From NCBI GenBank assembly GCA_022578605.1, contig MU394174.1, positions 1-44,998 of the forward strand: a DNA stretch of 44,998 nucleotides. Direction: 5' to 3'. The notes under the pieces were generated by a model. It was given only the letters and a program-made list of their open reading frames with translations. It did no database searches and was not told where the DNA came from. Shown piece after piece: positions 20,979-34,630 of the stretch (position 1 is the first letter of the stretch; each line of letters begins with the position of its first letter). The stretch comes from Camillea tinctor (taxonomy: Eukaryota > Ascomycota > Sordariomycetes > Xylariales > Xylariaceae). The position numbers and the translations under genes are program-made.

Positions 20979-23277
20979 ATGCGAGCCGTCGTGAGCGCTC
21001 TGTGGTGTGTTACCGCGCTATCAGACCATGTAATACCGTTAGTATCTGCTGTATCTGGGGCTGGTCAGTTATGACCCATTTACCTAACCCATTCCTCGTC
21101 TTGGTCGCTAGGGGGGCTATTATAGAATAGATACTGATAGCTCTATAGAGCATCGCTTTGGTCGCCTCAGCAATAAAAGAGAATCCCGCAATGATACGAG
21201 AATCGACGTCTCCACTTTGCCGGAGGACTCAATTGTGCTTGGATCGTCAAAGGCATTTGGGCTAGATGATGTGGCCGAGTCGAGCCTCGCGTTAACGAGC
21301 ACTTCATCGTACGCCACCTCATACCCAAAGACGGCGTCTTTAGCACAAGGTGTAAATCTAGCTGTGGGCAGTACGACGCATCAAGCTGCTGTGTCGTCTG
21401 AGTCTGACCAGTTTCTATCTATACTAGATTTGGGGACTATTACTACGCTGGCAAGACCACCGCTAGCATACACTTCAACACCAGCACGCACGACACGCAC
21501 GACACAGACCCCTGGGACTACTAGTTCGTTGTCGACTTCTAACGGCCCTTATCACCTGAACTCATCCTCAACAGCTTCAGTCGTTATACCGGCTAATAGC
21601 ACTTTGCCTTCATGGAACTCCACTGTTAGTCTTTCTTCGTCAACGACAACTGCGTTGACCCAAGCTAGCCCTCCTGTGCCAACTTCCAGTACAACTCTCA
21701 CATCGAGCGAAAACACCTGTCCATCGTCAGAGTCGGGTAATCGTGTCACTGTCACCTCATATTCTATCTTCTATACGTATACTACAACATGGACAGGAGA
21801 CCCCGCTGACTACACACCACCATTCCCTACTATCAGCACACCAGAACCATGCACTCCACCCAAGACGAGCCCCACCGGGCGACTCACCGTCTCGGTCTGC
21901 GACGGCACGGGCAAGACATGCACGCCTCTTCACAGTACCGGCGACCCTACTGGGGAGACGACTTACAGCGGGTTCATAGCTCCAACCGAGACGCAGACGG
22001 TCATCTTCGTCACCACCGACAAGAACCCCGCCGTGGTGTTCTCCAGCGCGACACCACCCGACTACGGCGGATCACCCGCCTCGCCGGACAGCCACGGGAC
22101 CGCCTCCGGCCGCCGTCCCCTCGCGACGCCAAACTACGGCGCGGTCACGCCCTGGGACCAGCCCACCAAGACAGCCGCGACGCCCTCCCCCGGAAAGGGC
22201 CTCCAGGGCACGTCGCCCGTCACCGTAGTCATCCAGCCCGGTGAAGTAGTGCTCAACCACGAGACATTCACCGACAGTCCCGAGCAAGCAAGCTTGACGA
22301 TCGTCGTGGGAGGCGACGGCGGCGGCAACACTTTTATTATCGACCCGTCGAGAGTAGTCGGCGGTGGCGCCACCATCACTCGACCTCCTACCAGGGAGGA
22401 AGGAGGGGTCTTCGTGCACATGCCGACCACCACCACGATAGGGGGTCTGCAAGTCGTCTATGGATCGTCCATCGCCACCATCGACGGCACAGCTTTCACG
22501 GTCGGGCCCACGCCCACGCCCGTCGTCGTCAGGGGGCAGCCGATCACAATCGGTCCCGAGGGCATAGTGTTCCCCAGCCAGACGCTCCTCGCGCCCGCGG
22601 CTCCGGGCACCTTCGGCGCGACCGAGGTGGCGGTCCTAGGCGGTGAGCTGATCACCGCGCTCGGATCTGATCGGGTCGTCATCGAGGGCACGACGGTCAC
22701 GTACGGGACGGCTTCGAGCACGCTCACCTCTGTTATAAAGGGGGAGACGCTGCTCGTGGGGCCTTCGGGCATAGTCGTCCATGCGAAGACGCTAGGGGGC
22801 GTGGCCGCGGTGTCCGGCGCAACTGCTTACGAGATGGTGGGCGGGGCCACGGTGACGAGGCTCGGCTCGACGGCCGTAGTCATCGAGAGGAGTACTTACC
22901 CCGTAGGCCGCGGTAGTGTTAGTGCTGCCGCCGCTGGCACGGTGACAGCTACGGCGGCAGGCCCGGCGGCAGAAACAGAGGTAGAAGAAGTAGTGACCAA
23001 GGTTATCGTCGTAGGCGGCGAGACCATTACCGTGGGTCCGGGGGGCGTGGCGATGTCGACCTGGACGTTAGGTATGCCGTTCGAAGACGAGCCCTGGACA
23101 ACGACTATCAGCGCCGCGAACAATAACGCGGTCATGGCTACGGCGCCGACGTCGACAGCGGCGGATTCGCCTGGTTTTGCAGCCGCGAGACCCCGGCCAC
23201 ACCGGGAACTCGGTCTTGGACTTTCATGCATAGCAATTGGCGCCAGCCTGCTAGGACCATTGCTTTTCTGGATATGA
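20979..23277 (+). CDS. Ser/Thr-rich, likely GPI-anchored cell wall protein
   Basis: Best model: exon 1 20979-21050, exon 2 21112-23277, about 745 residues. The long exon has no ATG near its start. A short upstream exon supplies a signal peptide, MRAVVSALWCVTALSDHVIP. Donors at 21042 or 21051 (GTATCT) with the TAG at 21109-21111, or donor 21064 with the AG at 21129-21130, all keep frame. CCTAAC near 21083 fits a branch site. The N-terminal half is Ser/Thr-rich and should be O-glycosylated. A small Cys-containing part (NTCPSSESGNRVTVTSYS) precedes a C-terminal region of Gly-rich beta-type repeats (GGELITALGSDRVVIEGTTV, VVGGETITVGPGGVAMSTWTL). The protein ends in a hydrophobic tail (LGLSCIAIGASLLGPLLFWI), as in GPI-anchored wall proteins. 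The repeats are common in large Pezizomycotina surface proteins of unknown function; an adhesin or wall-structural role is inference. Confidence 0.72.
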
Positions 23278-26200
23278 TGTATTTATCCAGGATATTGGAA
23301 AATAATCTCTTTATCATTCAATATGTGTCTGTCTACCAACATGTATAAGAAAGCCTTCACTTATACAGTACGAAAGCACTGGAAGCTTTCAACATCATTA
23401 TTAGTACATGATGGGCTTTCGACAAATAGTCTCCTTTGAGAGCATAGTTATCGCACCTTAAACACATAAGCCATAGGAAGCAAATAGAAAGTGTCATGAT
23501 GAAATTTACCCAGTGTATTCTCACATCCTTGCTATCATGCATTGTCATCAACATCTCGAAGATTACTGCATTAAGTAGGTAAGAAATATCTTCCCACCCC
23601 CCTAGCCATTCAAACTCGTTGAATTTGAGCTAGCCCGTACCGACGCTGAGGTTCTCAGCACGTTTCCCCCCTTTCTTCTAATGCACCCTCTTGCTTCGAA
23701 CTTATGCAGCAAGGGTTCTCCGATCCGATCACGGACACGAACGTCTGAGCTAGGACAAGGAGTTCCTGCAAGTATTGACGCAATACCTCGGTTGGTTTCT
23801 ATACACATGTACAATATATACAGAACCTATTTCTAGTGTAGTATCAAGCTGCTGGATTCAGTCGTCGTGGAAGCTCAAATAGGTAAAGGGGGCCCTGAAC
23901 TTCTGAGGCAAAGAAAGTCCCGTGCTGCTGCTGGTCTCTGAAATGCCAGGGGGTGGTCAGTCAACACGATAACTCTGTCGTGTAAGCCAGTTTCGCTTTA
24001 AGACGATTCGTGTTCCTTTCTCAGCCTTACGGTCTTCAACTTCTTTTTCCTTCACAACGTGCGAATAATTTATTGGGTTTTCCTCTTCCTTCCCCTCGTC
24101 ATGCTGTCCCTGTCAATCAGTTCCAGGGTTGGCACAGGCATCCAAGCCACTAGATACCCCCGGTCTCTTGCGGGGATGGGCAGGGCCAGGGGGCATGGAA
24201 TCGACCCGTTCACGTTCCTTTTTGTTTTGTATTTTCTTTTTCTCGGCCTGTAGGTCCAAAGAACTAGGTTCGGCACTCGAAATCGTGATCACATCATTAT
24301 CGTCATGAATATCAATGGAATCATTGGAATCCCCTGCTTCCGAAATCCTGGTTCGACTGCTTATCTCATGACATATGTACGTAATTTTGAATATATCTTT
24401 ACGGGGGAAAGGATAAGCGGTTTCAAAAAAGAAGAATATCATAGTGTTCTATTCATCACCAGAGACAACCATTTTGACCCTCTCTCGACTTATCATGCTT
24501 CGTGGTCGGGTGAAAAATGTCCTTATACGTCCGAGGAGTAACTTTTCGTGCTCAATATTAATTATTCCATTTTAACATATTCACCGGTGATCCCTCGGAG
24601 CATAGTGGTGCCAATATCGGACCTCTCCACCCTCCTCTCCATTTTTCCCTCTTAGACGGAGGGTCACGAGGCCACACAGCAATATACCTCTTCCCACTGC
24701 CCCTCCCTCTATCGCTAAATTTTGCTGCGTCGCATGGATGTGTGGTCCTTCGATCCTTACAGCCTATCTCTTTATTCGGTTTCTTTTCACATCTCTTTGA
24801 ACATGTATAAGTCGGGAATTTCTTGTAGAGCGGCGTGAGCCATTGGCGAATAGATCCATCCTAAGCCCGGAATCAGGCCAGGTTTGTTCAGATCCTCCCT
24901 GTTGTGCGATCCCGCCATGACGGGCGGCCTACCTCATCCAGGAAGTGAAGCCCGTCTTCACTTTATATATATTGCCATTATACGCCTGCCATGGAGCTTC
25001 TCCAATGTAGAGAAAGAAAGAATCCTGGGCGTAGCAATATAGGTACCGTTACGGTGGACCGGGTGTGCGAGAGCATATTACCCGCCCCGGCTTTTATACC
25101 TAGCTCTCCATACCGGGCTCGTCACCTCCGCGGGTTAGAACTGCGGCACAAACGCCTATGTGCATGGCGAGAGGTCATTACGGAGAGATTCTCTCTGTAT
25201 AGCATAGAAACGTCCCATTCACGGCGCAAAGTAACTTGTAATCGACCTCGCAGGTGGGTAAGTCTGCAAGCTAGAGGCGCAGCCAGCTCGACCTTGGAGA
25301 GGGTGCTTCCCCACCTGTCTATGGATTTCCGAACCCGCGCAAGATCCAGCTAGAATGAAAGCAAGTTCCAAGTTCAAGTCTTGTTGGTTCATGTATTCTA
25401 ATCTTGGCACGATCGGTGGGCTTTCCCTTATTTTGCACTGCATATTGTAAGCGCCGCATGGGAGCGCATGCTCCGCTAGGATGCAGGAGGAAGCACGCGC
25501 TCCCTTTTTAAAGAACATTCTTCTCAGCTTTCTCTGCATCTTTTGGTATCCAAATCGTAGGAAGAGTAATAGCGCTTCCAGCTTCTATCTTTAAACATGT
25601 AGTTTAAAATACTACATGTTGTTGGTTTAACTGCAGGAGGCTGGTGGCTTAGATGGTTTTTCACGCTTTGGGCTGCTGCATCCCACCTGGACAGCAAAAG
25701 AGGATTATAACAAGTGTTAAAATTCTTGATGACTACTTACTGGCCTAGTCTATGGCCTTTGCCAAATATCTCCAGGTATCCTTCTCTGTTTACCACTTCC
25801 AAGGTTGGCCAGTTCCTGGAGGTTTATGGAAATTGTTTCACCACTCAGGCAAAAGGAATACGCCTGCTTCCACAGAGCCAACATCAAGATCAGACTCCTA
25901 GAGTGGCACAGAAAAACGTACCGTGTTAGTATGGTGAGCATCATATGCACATGTGCTTGCGTGAGTCAAGAGCAATATAGAATGCTGAATAGCAGCACAC
26001 CGCTGTAACATAAATGTCTAATGTGCTATTAGTTAGTGTTTACTATAATCAACAAGAACATACTAAACCCCATACGTTTTCACCTGTGAAAGGTCATCAA
26101 GTAACTAGAAGAAAATATCTAAAGTAATTTTGTCATAGAAGTGCTGCTGCTGATACCTTGTGTTCCGCGTGCCAGAGCTATAACATGTGGTAATTTAATC

Positions 26201-27680
26201 TTGACATATCTGTAACCTTCCTCATACCCGGGAATTGTTTACGTTATACATAGCAGTAGTGTGTATATACCTATTATCATGAGGGACGTATCAAGCGTTT
26301 AGGTAATCACGATGGTATTGTGCAAAGAACTAGATTACAATCACATGCGATGCCGCTACATATAAAATACACAATAGTTTTAGAATCGTACATATTGTTA
26401 AACCAGAATGAATTGTCCATGTTGTATATAGGTGATATCATACTGACAAAACAGTTCAAGCAAGTGATTAGAAGTCTAAACAAAGTTGAAACTATACCTG
26501 CAACACCGTGTACATAACGACACGAAGCTTACCATGAACGTAACCAGGGCGTTATTAATACATACGATACCATAAATGCATACGTATGTTTCGATTTGTC
26601 TTTGCCTCCTAGCTCTATTTATTCATTCTGTCTTCCAGAGTTTTCCACCAACTCAGCAATCAACCCTCCCATTATCTCTAATAGTAACGCCCCCCTTATA
26701 GGTTACTGCACATATTTTCAGAAGCCAATCCCCTTTCCTCATGGCAAATGTGAACATGTAATGATGTGAATCATCATCATGACTACCACTAATACATAGA
26801 TCCTAGCCGGATCTCTATAAAAACTCAGAGCATTACTGCTCCTATTCTTATTCTTGTTGCTGGGGGGATATGCTGTTTGCGGTCCTGACACCTCTGAAAA
26901 AGGAGTTAATGTCACGGACTATATAAGAGCTAATTATCAAACGACAATTGGCATATGTCTTTTGTCTCCACAGTTAAAGACTAACAGATTTTAATCATGT
27001 AGGTAGAACTTGGGTGTGAGCTTCCTGTTCCAGAGCCCAGGGCATGAGTAAATCAGACAATTGCGAACAGGTAATACGGTGTCTCTAGTTTATAAGCGTA
27101 GGAGGTAAAACACTGAAATATCTAGGTTACTCATGTCACTTTCATAAACAACGACATAAGTTGATCTCTGTATTCAAAGCAGCAAGCACCCTTCCCTCAC
27201 CCGTTAGGGGGTAAAGAGATATTGGCCAGGTATAATATGGGATATGGCGATATGGCAGATATTATTAATTCTAATCTTCTATACAGAAACAACGCGGTTG
27301 CCATAGCTTTTACCAGATGTATTGTGATATTGAAAAATATGATAAAGACACGTCATCGGTGCTTTCCCTTTTCTCATAAGACATAACCTAACCTACATGA
27401 TTCACAGCGAATACCCGATATCATAATACTATTCACAAAACATAACATGGGCCAGCTTATAGCATATGATCAGACACGAAACTTTTGCCCAAGGCAGATA
27501 ATCAGCTCTTATATATGTAGGTATTGATGCTTGGTACCCAAGACAAGGGGCATACATCAGCAAATTCGGGAGCGGCTATCTACCGATGAATGCAACGGAC
27601 GTTGTTGCATCCCATCACTAACATGCTTGGCTACCTATGTTTAGACGGCCTGAAGCCATATTACCGGTAACCTCTCAAGT
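23278..27680. other. 4.4-kb intergenic region
   Basis: No gene supported. Open frames are short and lack motifs. One minus-strand frame (24113-24442) has acidic then basic low-complexity sequence but no recognisable domain. A perfect inverted repeat is at 25594-25620. The right-hand part is AT-rich. The region may hold decayed mobile elements, but I cannot identify any by eye. Confidence 0.45.
25594..25620. repeat. Perfect 10-bp inverted repeat
   Basis: AACATGTAGT (25594-25603) and ACTACATGTT (25611-25620) are exact reverse complements separated by TTAAAAT. It could form a hairpin or be a dyad binding site. Neither neighbouring gene is close. Confidence 0.8.
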
Positions 27681-30646
27681 CTACCATACTTCTTCCCGGT
27701 AGAGAATTCTTGAATGGAACTGGGCTTTGGCCGATTCCTGGTCGGCAGCCATACCACCGATTACCATTGCATCGTAGAGCGCTTGTCGGACGGCAACGGG
27801 CATTCTCCCCGAGCTACCACATAGGTATACCATAGCTCCTCTCACGAGGAAATCGCATACTCGATCCGCCTGTTCACGGATACGGTCCTGGACATATATT
27901 TTCTGCCTCTGATCCCGTGAGAATGCTGTAAAGACTTCAATACCCAAGAAGTCCCATTCTCCCTTGAAAAAGTAGTCCGCATTAGAATTCCGGCCACCGA
28001 AAAATAGAAGGGTGTCTCCCCCGGCATTCTGACCTCCGTGCCGCCGATCCCATATAAGGGAGCGTATTGGCGCAATGCCGGTGCCCGGCCCGATAGCCAG
28101 AAGTGGCTTGTTAAACGCATACAAATCTAGGCTGTCCTGTTGTCTCTGACCTATTTGAATGTCTGTATCCTCTTGGAGCGAATCCACATACCTAGAACAA
28201 AGCCCCTGCCTTGTTTTTCGTAGCACCGTTTTATACTTAACCAACGCCACCAGTAGCTCAACCCGCGTGACTCCTGGCCGGGTGTCTTTCATAAGATCAC
28301 CGCCACTGGCTATGCTGTACTCGCGACCTCGTATAACGGGGAATAGGGATGGGATGTGCTGGTAAGGGATCTGAACTGATGGGAAATCCTGAAGCACTTC
28401 TAGGATAGACCGTCGAGGCCGCGAAGTATAATCATAAAATTCGTCTGAGAACACTGGGTTGGCAAACTCTTGAAGCCTCTCTCGGTGCGCAGGGTCTTCC
28501 GTGTAAAAGGCTATCTCCTCGAAGAATACGCGCTTCGGAATCGACGTTATGTCGTAATTATGGAGAAGTAGGTCGCGCAAGGTAGAACGAGGTACAGGAT
28601 ATAACCCCTTGGGATGAGTAGAGATGCCGTCGTAGTCATTAGAGCGGTGTTCAAATGGCTTGTCGGCAACATCACCCCAACCCATGAGGTCGATAAGAGC
28701 TTGTACGTCCTCGGGGAAGTTTTTGGGATACAAGACAACTACGTCTCCTGGGACGTATATGAACCTCTCTATCTCATGACCAGACTGCTTTTCAAGTGGA
28801 TTTTCTGATCCCTTTACTCTCGGAAAGACACGAAGCGTTAAATGACGAACGTCTTGCCAATGACTGTTTGGGGTGACACGGACATTTCTTTCTACAGTGG
28901 CAATCCATGACCCAGGGATTGGGAGAAGAGTATCTGGTGCTGTTTGGTGAGGTTTGTCTGTGTCTTGGAGAGAATACACTGTAGTATGATCTCTTAGTAC
29001 ATTCGGTCGATCTAAGATATCTATCCCGCCCACAATGTTGTTCGCCGTTTGCTCTGAGAGGCGAGCTGAATGGGTTGGGCTGTTGATACTCATACGCTCT
29101 ACCTGGTGTACCTGCCGTAAGGTCTCGGGATCGCGGGTGTCAGGATGACTGTAAAGCGCAGCAGTATCATCGAGAACCTGCTGCTGATTATCCCGTTTGT
29201 CTTGGGTTGACTTATCTTCCCGGTGCGCTTTGTCATTGGGATTTTCAGAAGTAGTGGGTTGGGTATCACCCTCGTTCAGGGTGTTATCATGTTCAGACAT
29301 GATCACGTCTGTAGAATCCATGGCCGGTAATAACTCAATCGTGTATTTGGGAGGAAGCTGTACATCAAGCGGTATGGGCAACAAGCCTTCAGGCAAAGGA
29401 TAGTTCGCCCGGAGATGGGCGCGCAAACTGGTTGACCACGGCAAGAATGCAGTATCAATGCTGCATGATCGTTGGTCAAGGACCCAAGCAATTAGAAATG
29501 TTTCAAGTACGACGGGGAACCGGGGAAGGGAAAAAAAAAGGGTCAAACATACCCGTCTTCGTGACGTTCATCAGCTTCGCCGCGGGGAAAGAACTCGATT
29601 GCCCCAAGCTGTTCAAGTCGTTTGTGAAGCTTCCTAACCGCCCAGTTATACCTATGACAAGAACACAGGCCGAGAGTGAGTTATTTGCTTGGTAAAGTTT
29701 GTTGTCTTTTTAGCCACAAGCATGTGATAGCTTAAGACCCAAGGGGTACAAGAGAGGAATAGGGAATTAGAAAAGGAAAAAAGACAAACGCCAGGTCACA
29801 TACTTGGAATATGAGCTGTCACCGAGACCAAATGTGGTGAAGTTGAGGTTTCTGAGACAGCTAGGTGGTAACCGTTTGCGAAGAAGACTCTTCCAAAATT
29901 GACGTGCGTTCTTGGGTACTTCGCCCTGGCCAGTGGTGGAAACAACAAATATGACGAGAGGGTAGCGGAGTAACGCGCTCTAGATAGTATGACAGAACAT
30001 GTTATCGAAAGAATTCCTATTGTTGGATGTTGGATGTTTGGTGTTATGCTCTCCAGGACAACCGAATACACAACAAGTACACTCAACTAAAGAAAAAAAA
30101 GGAAAGAAAGAAAAGTAACCAATAAGGGGAGGAAATTGGGACAATTCCCATTCTTTTGATTATTCATTTATTCTCATTCATTCAATGCCATATTTCCTTC
30201 CTCCTCCTCTTCTTCTTTCCCCCCCCCTGTCTCTTCTCTTCTTTTTATTCCGTAACTGAAAAAGACACCAACCGACTTAGACGAGAAACCAGAAACCAGA
30301 AACAAGAGGAAAAGAACAAGAGGGAAAGGTAGTCACATAGTTATTTTCTAAAAAGGGTAAATATGAATGTGGTCAGAGCGCTCAGTGGAATCCATGCCAT
30401 GCTTTACTCCGTAATTGTGTTGTATGAACTTGACCAGCTTTAACTTACCAGCTCTACATCATTCATCTCACAGACCAACGTTTGAAAGCGCAGTCTTTCC
30501 GCGAGGCGGCCAAGATCACCTGCTGCATCCTGACTATTCCCGGTTTCGGAGCCATAGAGGATGAGTACTCTTCGGTTGTCTACTTGGTTGTCTTGGTTGT
30601 GCGTGGTGGTTGAATTATGATCCAAAGACATAATAGAATTAGACAT
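27681..30646 (-). CDS. TAH18: NADPH-dependent diflavin oxidoreductase (Tah18 type)
   Basis: Minus strand, exons 30646-30449, 29979-29804, 29651-29553 and 29460-27681, total 750 residues. The flavodoxin-like FMN domain (about 27-165) shows LILYGSETGNSQDAA, FVVSTTGQGEVPKNA and TFGLGDSSYSKYNWAVRKLH; each exon join restores family sequence. A poorly conserved acidic/polar linker of about 150 residues follows. The FAD domain starts near PIPGSW (about 338) with REYSIAS near 541. The NADPH domain has GPGTGIAP near 615 and the C-terminal aromatic in REEVW. In yeast, Tah18 passes electrons from NADPH to Dre2 for cytosolic Fe-S cluster assembly. Introns use GTAAGT or GTATGT donors. The first is 469 nt, long for this organism. 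Translation could instead start at the ATG at 30631. The leader is CT-rich on the coding strand. Confidence 0.9.
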
Positions 30647-33600
30647 AAATCAGAAGAGGAGAGGAAGAAGGAGGCAGAAAAGAGGGAAGAGGAAAGGGGA
30701 AAGGGGAAAGGGGGAAGAGGGAAGAGAAAAGATATAATAAGTACTAGGTAGGTAGGTAAGGCTCTGGTTCTGGTGTAAGGCTGAGGCAACATAGGAAAGA
30801 TTGACGAAGGGGGGTTAAAAAAAGTTAAGACATCTGATGAGTCTGGAACCTGCCCACTATGCAAGTCAGGATCACAAGCAAGTTGGAACCTTATTAGCTT
30901 ACTTAGCACGTATCTAATGGAGTAGTGCCTACCTGACTAAAAGGTGCTAAAAAAAAAAGGAAAAAGAACTCGCCTATGATGGAATTATGTCATAAGCTCG
31001 ATCAAATTTTGACCCCGCCGAAAACGGCATCAGCTGTAAGGATCTCACCTGTGCCTAAACATGCTTAAAATTTCATATGCGATTTACTACCTCGAATGCG
31101 GGGGATGGCAGCGTGCCACTAGGTACTAGTTACTACGATACGTAGTATATCTGTATCACTACTTAGTACATACATAAGCTATGTATCACCCACAGCCTGT
31201 ATATAGTATTGTTCATTTATTGACAACCATACCTCTTACACACGAAGTTAAGATATACTATATACTTATCAGAACCGCGATAGTTTAGGTCAATATCTAC
31301 ATGATAAGCCCTTATGTACTGGTTTCCGGGCCAGCGAGGTAGTATTATACATAAGTATGTACATGTGGTTTGAGTAGAATCATGTCTGTTGGTTGACTTG
31401 ACTTATTCGATGCAATGCATTTGCATGACATGACACATGAGCTTGATGAGGCTCTAAAGGAGACTGATGCCATGACCGGATTCGCCCGCAAGGCTGCAAA
31501 GTAACCTCACGAAATTATCTTTCTGTGGATCCAGGGGGGACAAACTGACTCCATTAACCCCTAATGTTTAAGACAGGACGGAAACGGCTGCATGGGGCAC
31601 TCGAGCGCCAGTCAATAAGTTCTTCGGCAAAGCTGTTCAGGGGGACCAAGCCTTGCGGAGGCCTGTTACACGTATATCTAATAAGTTGCATGCATATATA
31701 TACATACAATATATGTTACCTACTTGTATTCAAATGCATGACAAAAAATAATGTGAAGAATAGGGAGGGGAAAAGAAGTAGAGGGACCAAAGATGATCTG
31801 CAACTAGGAAAGATAGGTGCATTATCGACAAGGAGATCGCATCGAAATAATTTAATAAGTCATGCCTAAATATAGTGTAGGTAAAAGAGTCACAAAGAGT
31901 CAGGAGGTCGTTTTCGATTTTTGGCGAATACTTTAGGTTATCTTTATTAGGGGGGTCGTCTACTAGCTGAAGGGCTGAGCCATCATTCTAGCAACGGATA
32001 GGGTGGTTCTAGTAAACACCCCATGTCATACTTGACAACCCCAGAATCTTCTCTCAGAGCTTCCAGAACGCACGACCACCAGTTTGTTAGGTTAGTATGT
32101 TGTAAGCCGAACTCTCCCTTCTGCCCTCCGTCAAAGCTGTTTAGAGTTTCAACTACCTGCTTCCGCGCTGGGACATCTTTTTACCATTGAAGAATTTATA
32201 CCCGCAGTTGAGCTTTCCTCTCAGACATTGTGTTATACTGCTACAATAGAAGTTGCAGCTTTTTAAACAAGATGCAGGTGAGCTGTTAAACTTCCTTAGC
32301 TACAAAATTATCATCAGACTCGTGCAGTCGCAGGCACCACACACGGACCGCAGACCGCCACCTCCCTCTTTTATCGGTGTAGACCTTTTTTTTTTTTTTT
32401 TTCCTTTTCTTCTTCTTCTCTCTCTTTTTTTTTTTCTCTTTACGAGAACACATGAGAAATGGCGCAATTTGCTGTTTTCATGCGTTGTAACGAAGTAGGT
32501 CGGTAAACATAGATTTCAACAACGTTACCACTTTGTTCAGAAAAGAAGTAAAATAGATGCTGATCTCTGGCACGTCCATGCGGCAATATGCACAACACGG
32601 CCTCGTCGCATCTCGGAATGGTCATCTCAATCTACCTTGCGTAACCCGAAAATGTCATCATGGTTCCAACTCCATACTTCAGTCTTTATCGGAAAGGACC
32701 ATCCTCGAAATAGCCGTAGACACGGTATATACAGGTAGGTAGGTAGGTAGGTAAGCAGGTATCTTGAGCTAGACGGGCTGACCTTCCAGTATGCACTCTT
32801 AAGTACTTACCTAATCTATACCTGACTTAAAGTACCTGTGGGTTCGGCAAGATGCGTCATTCGCTAGTATTAGTTAGACACTTCGAGTGTAGTGGCTCGA
32901 GTAGAAGCTCGGATAGAACAACTAGATTCCATGGACGGATTAAATCCTATCGTACATATGTCACCGGAGAATTTATAACCTCTACACATTCACCAGGTTA
33001 TGGCATTACTACATAAGTAAATATGTAAGTAAGACAATTGGTTTCCGATATATCTGTCGAGTATGGTATGTTCGTGTGCTCATGTGATCAATACACCTAT
33101 TTTTCATTGTCATTGTCATTTATACAAGCTTGGTTAAATAGGCGCCGGGTTGGGAACTAGTGTCATAAATCTATCGTACCGCATGGCTACCAAACCCGTT
33201 AGTTGGCTGCTGGCTCACCTTGCGTTCGACAGCGTGGCCTAGAGACGATCTAATCCGTCTAGGCTTCAACCTACATACAAATACATACATCCCTCGAGGC
33301 ATGACACTTGTCAATCGGAACACGGATACTTTTCTTACCTAGGTAAGCGAGGAATAGGTCATTCGCCGCATTCACCCCCTCCGAGTTGTAATATCCGGAC
33401 CGCAACTAGCCAATGTCTATCCTTGTGGTACGTATAGGATGCGTGTGAATGGGGGAATGGGGGGGTTGAGTACCTATAGCAGTCAATGGATTGATTCATT
33501 GAATGTGATGGGACGGTGCAAGGCAGGTCCAAACAATGGCCGTTTCCGATGGCCGGTATTGGATTCTTCGTGATCCATTCATTCATTCACTTTTAAACTA

Positions 33601-34630
33601 GTAGCATCGTTGATTGGTATTTGAGAACAAAGCATGCGTACCTTATTACCTTTGATGTTTCTTTTGCAGATACCCAATCGCTTTTAGGTAGCTACTACCT
33701 CTTTACGTACCCCTTTAACCTATGACCATCTTTGTACTGTAGGTACTTCCAACACTTCAAGTTACTTACTTACTACATAACCACTACATAACCTACCTAC
33801 CTACATTACATGTATGTACTTACCAAAGAACAACCCAACCTATACTTACCTACGTATATCCATCCCCCCCCTGCTCCACGTAGATTCCTCCTTTTTATTT
33901 TTTATTTTTAGGTACCTAACCTTAAGGTGGGAAGTCTTAGGTTCAAGTTACTACTAGTTCTCTTTTCCAACCTTTGAAGTTTAGGTAGGTACTGCCTAGA
34001 TACCTGCCCTACCTTACTCTCTTGTGCCCCCCTCCTCTAAGTTTATCTGGCAGAGAACCTGCGTCGCATCTTACGATTGATCAATTGCGACTGCAAAACA
34101 AATCTTCTGTCACCCTTCTACTTCCTCCTATTTGGGAATTCCTCTGCTACCGCTGCCAATCATTTCGGTTTCCACCAGCCACAGCCACAGCTGCCTCCTA
34201 CCTTACCGACCTTTGAGACCCACTACAAAGCAAGGTACGTGTCCTCCCCCGCTGCTGATTGGCCCACTACCCCCTTCCCGAATCAACATTCACTCTCACC
34301 ACGCCTGCCGTGTACCTATCCACCACGGGCCCACACAAGAAACACCCTGACCCTTAAAAATTTCTGGCCTTCGATCGTCTTTTTGTCCTTTCTCCCTTTC
34401 CCCTTCACACCTCTCAATCCACATCAAGTCTCAAGCTCGCTCTTGTGTCACAAGTCAACACCCATCTCAAGTCTTTCCATCTCTCTAGGGCACGTAGCCA
34501 CCCTATTCCTCCCCCGACATTGTTCACGAGTTCAATTCTGAACCCAACCAACGTCTCTTAACGTCCATCTAACACATCTTGTCATCAACCCACCCTCAAC
34601 TAATCTTCCACTCCCATCCCACCAGACAAA
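30647..34630. other. 4-kb intergenic region
   Basis: The left part is the purine-rich (+ strand) leader and promoter of the diflavin reductase gene. The middle has only short open frames without motifs, T/CT-rich runs at 32383-32440, and many AGGTA/TACCT tetranucleotide tracts (for example 32734-32754 and 33792-33803). The last 400 bases before 34631 are pyrimidine-rich and look like the leader of the RRM gene. No gene recognised. Confidence 0.5.
32734..32754. repeat. AGGT tetranucleotide repeat
   Basis: About five tandem AGGT units. The same motif in either orientation is scattered through most intergenic parts of this window. Confidence 0.8.

Noticed and set aside
24113..24442. 109-codon minus-strand frame with acidic and basic patches
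   Set aside because: Starts in a poly-Phe artefact and lacks any recognisable domain; at most a relic.
8976..28976. Alternative start ATG at 8976 for the F-box gene
   Set aside because: It reads in another frame and stops before the F-box; the frame starting at 8897 joins the F-box correctly. (Position concerned: 8976.)
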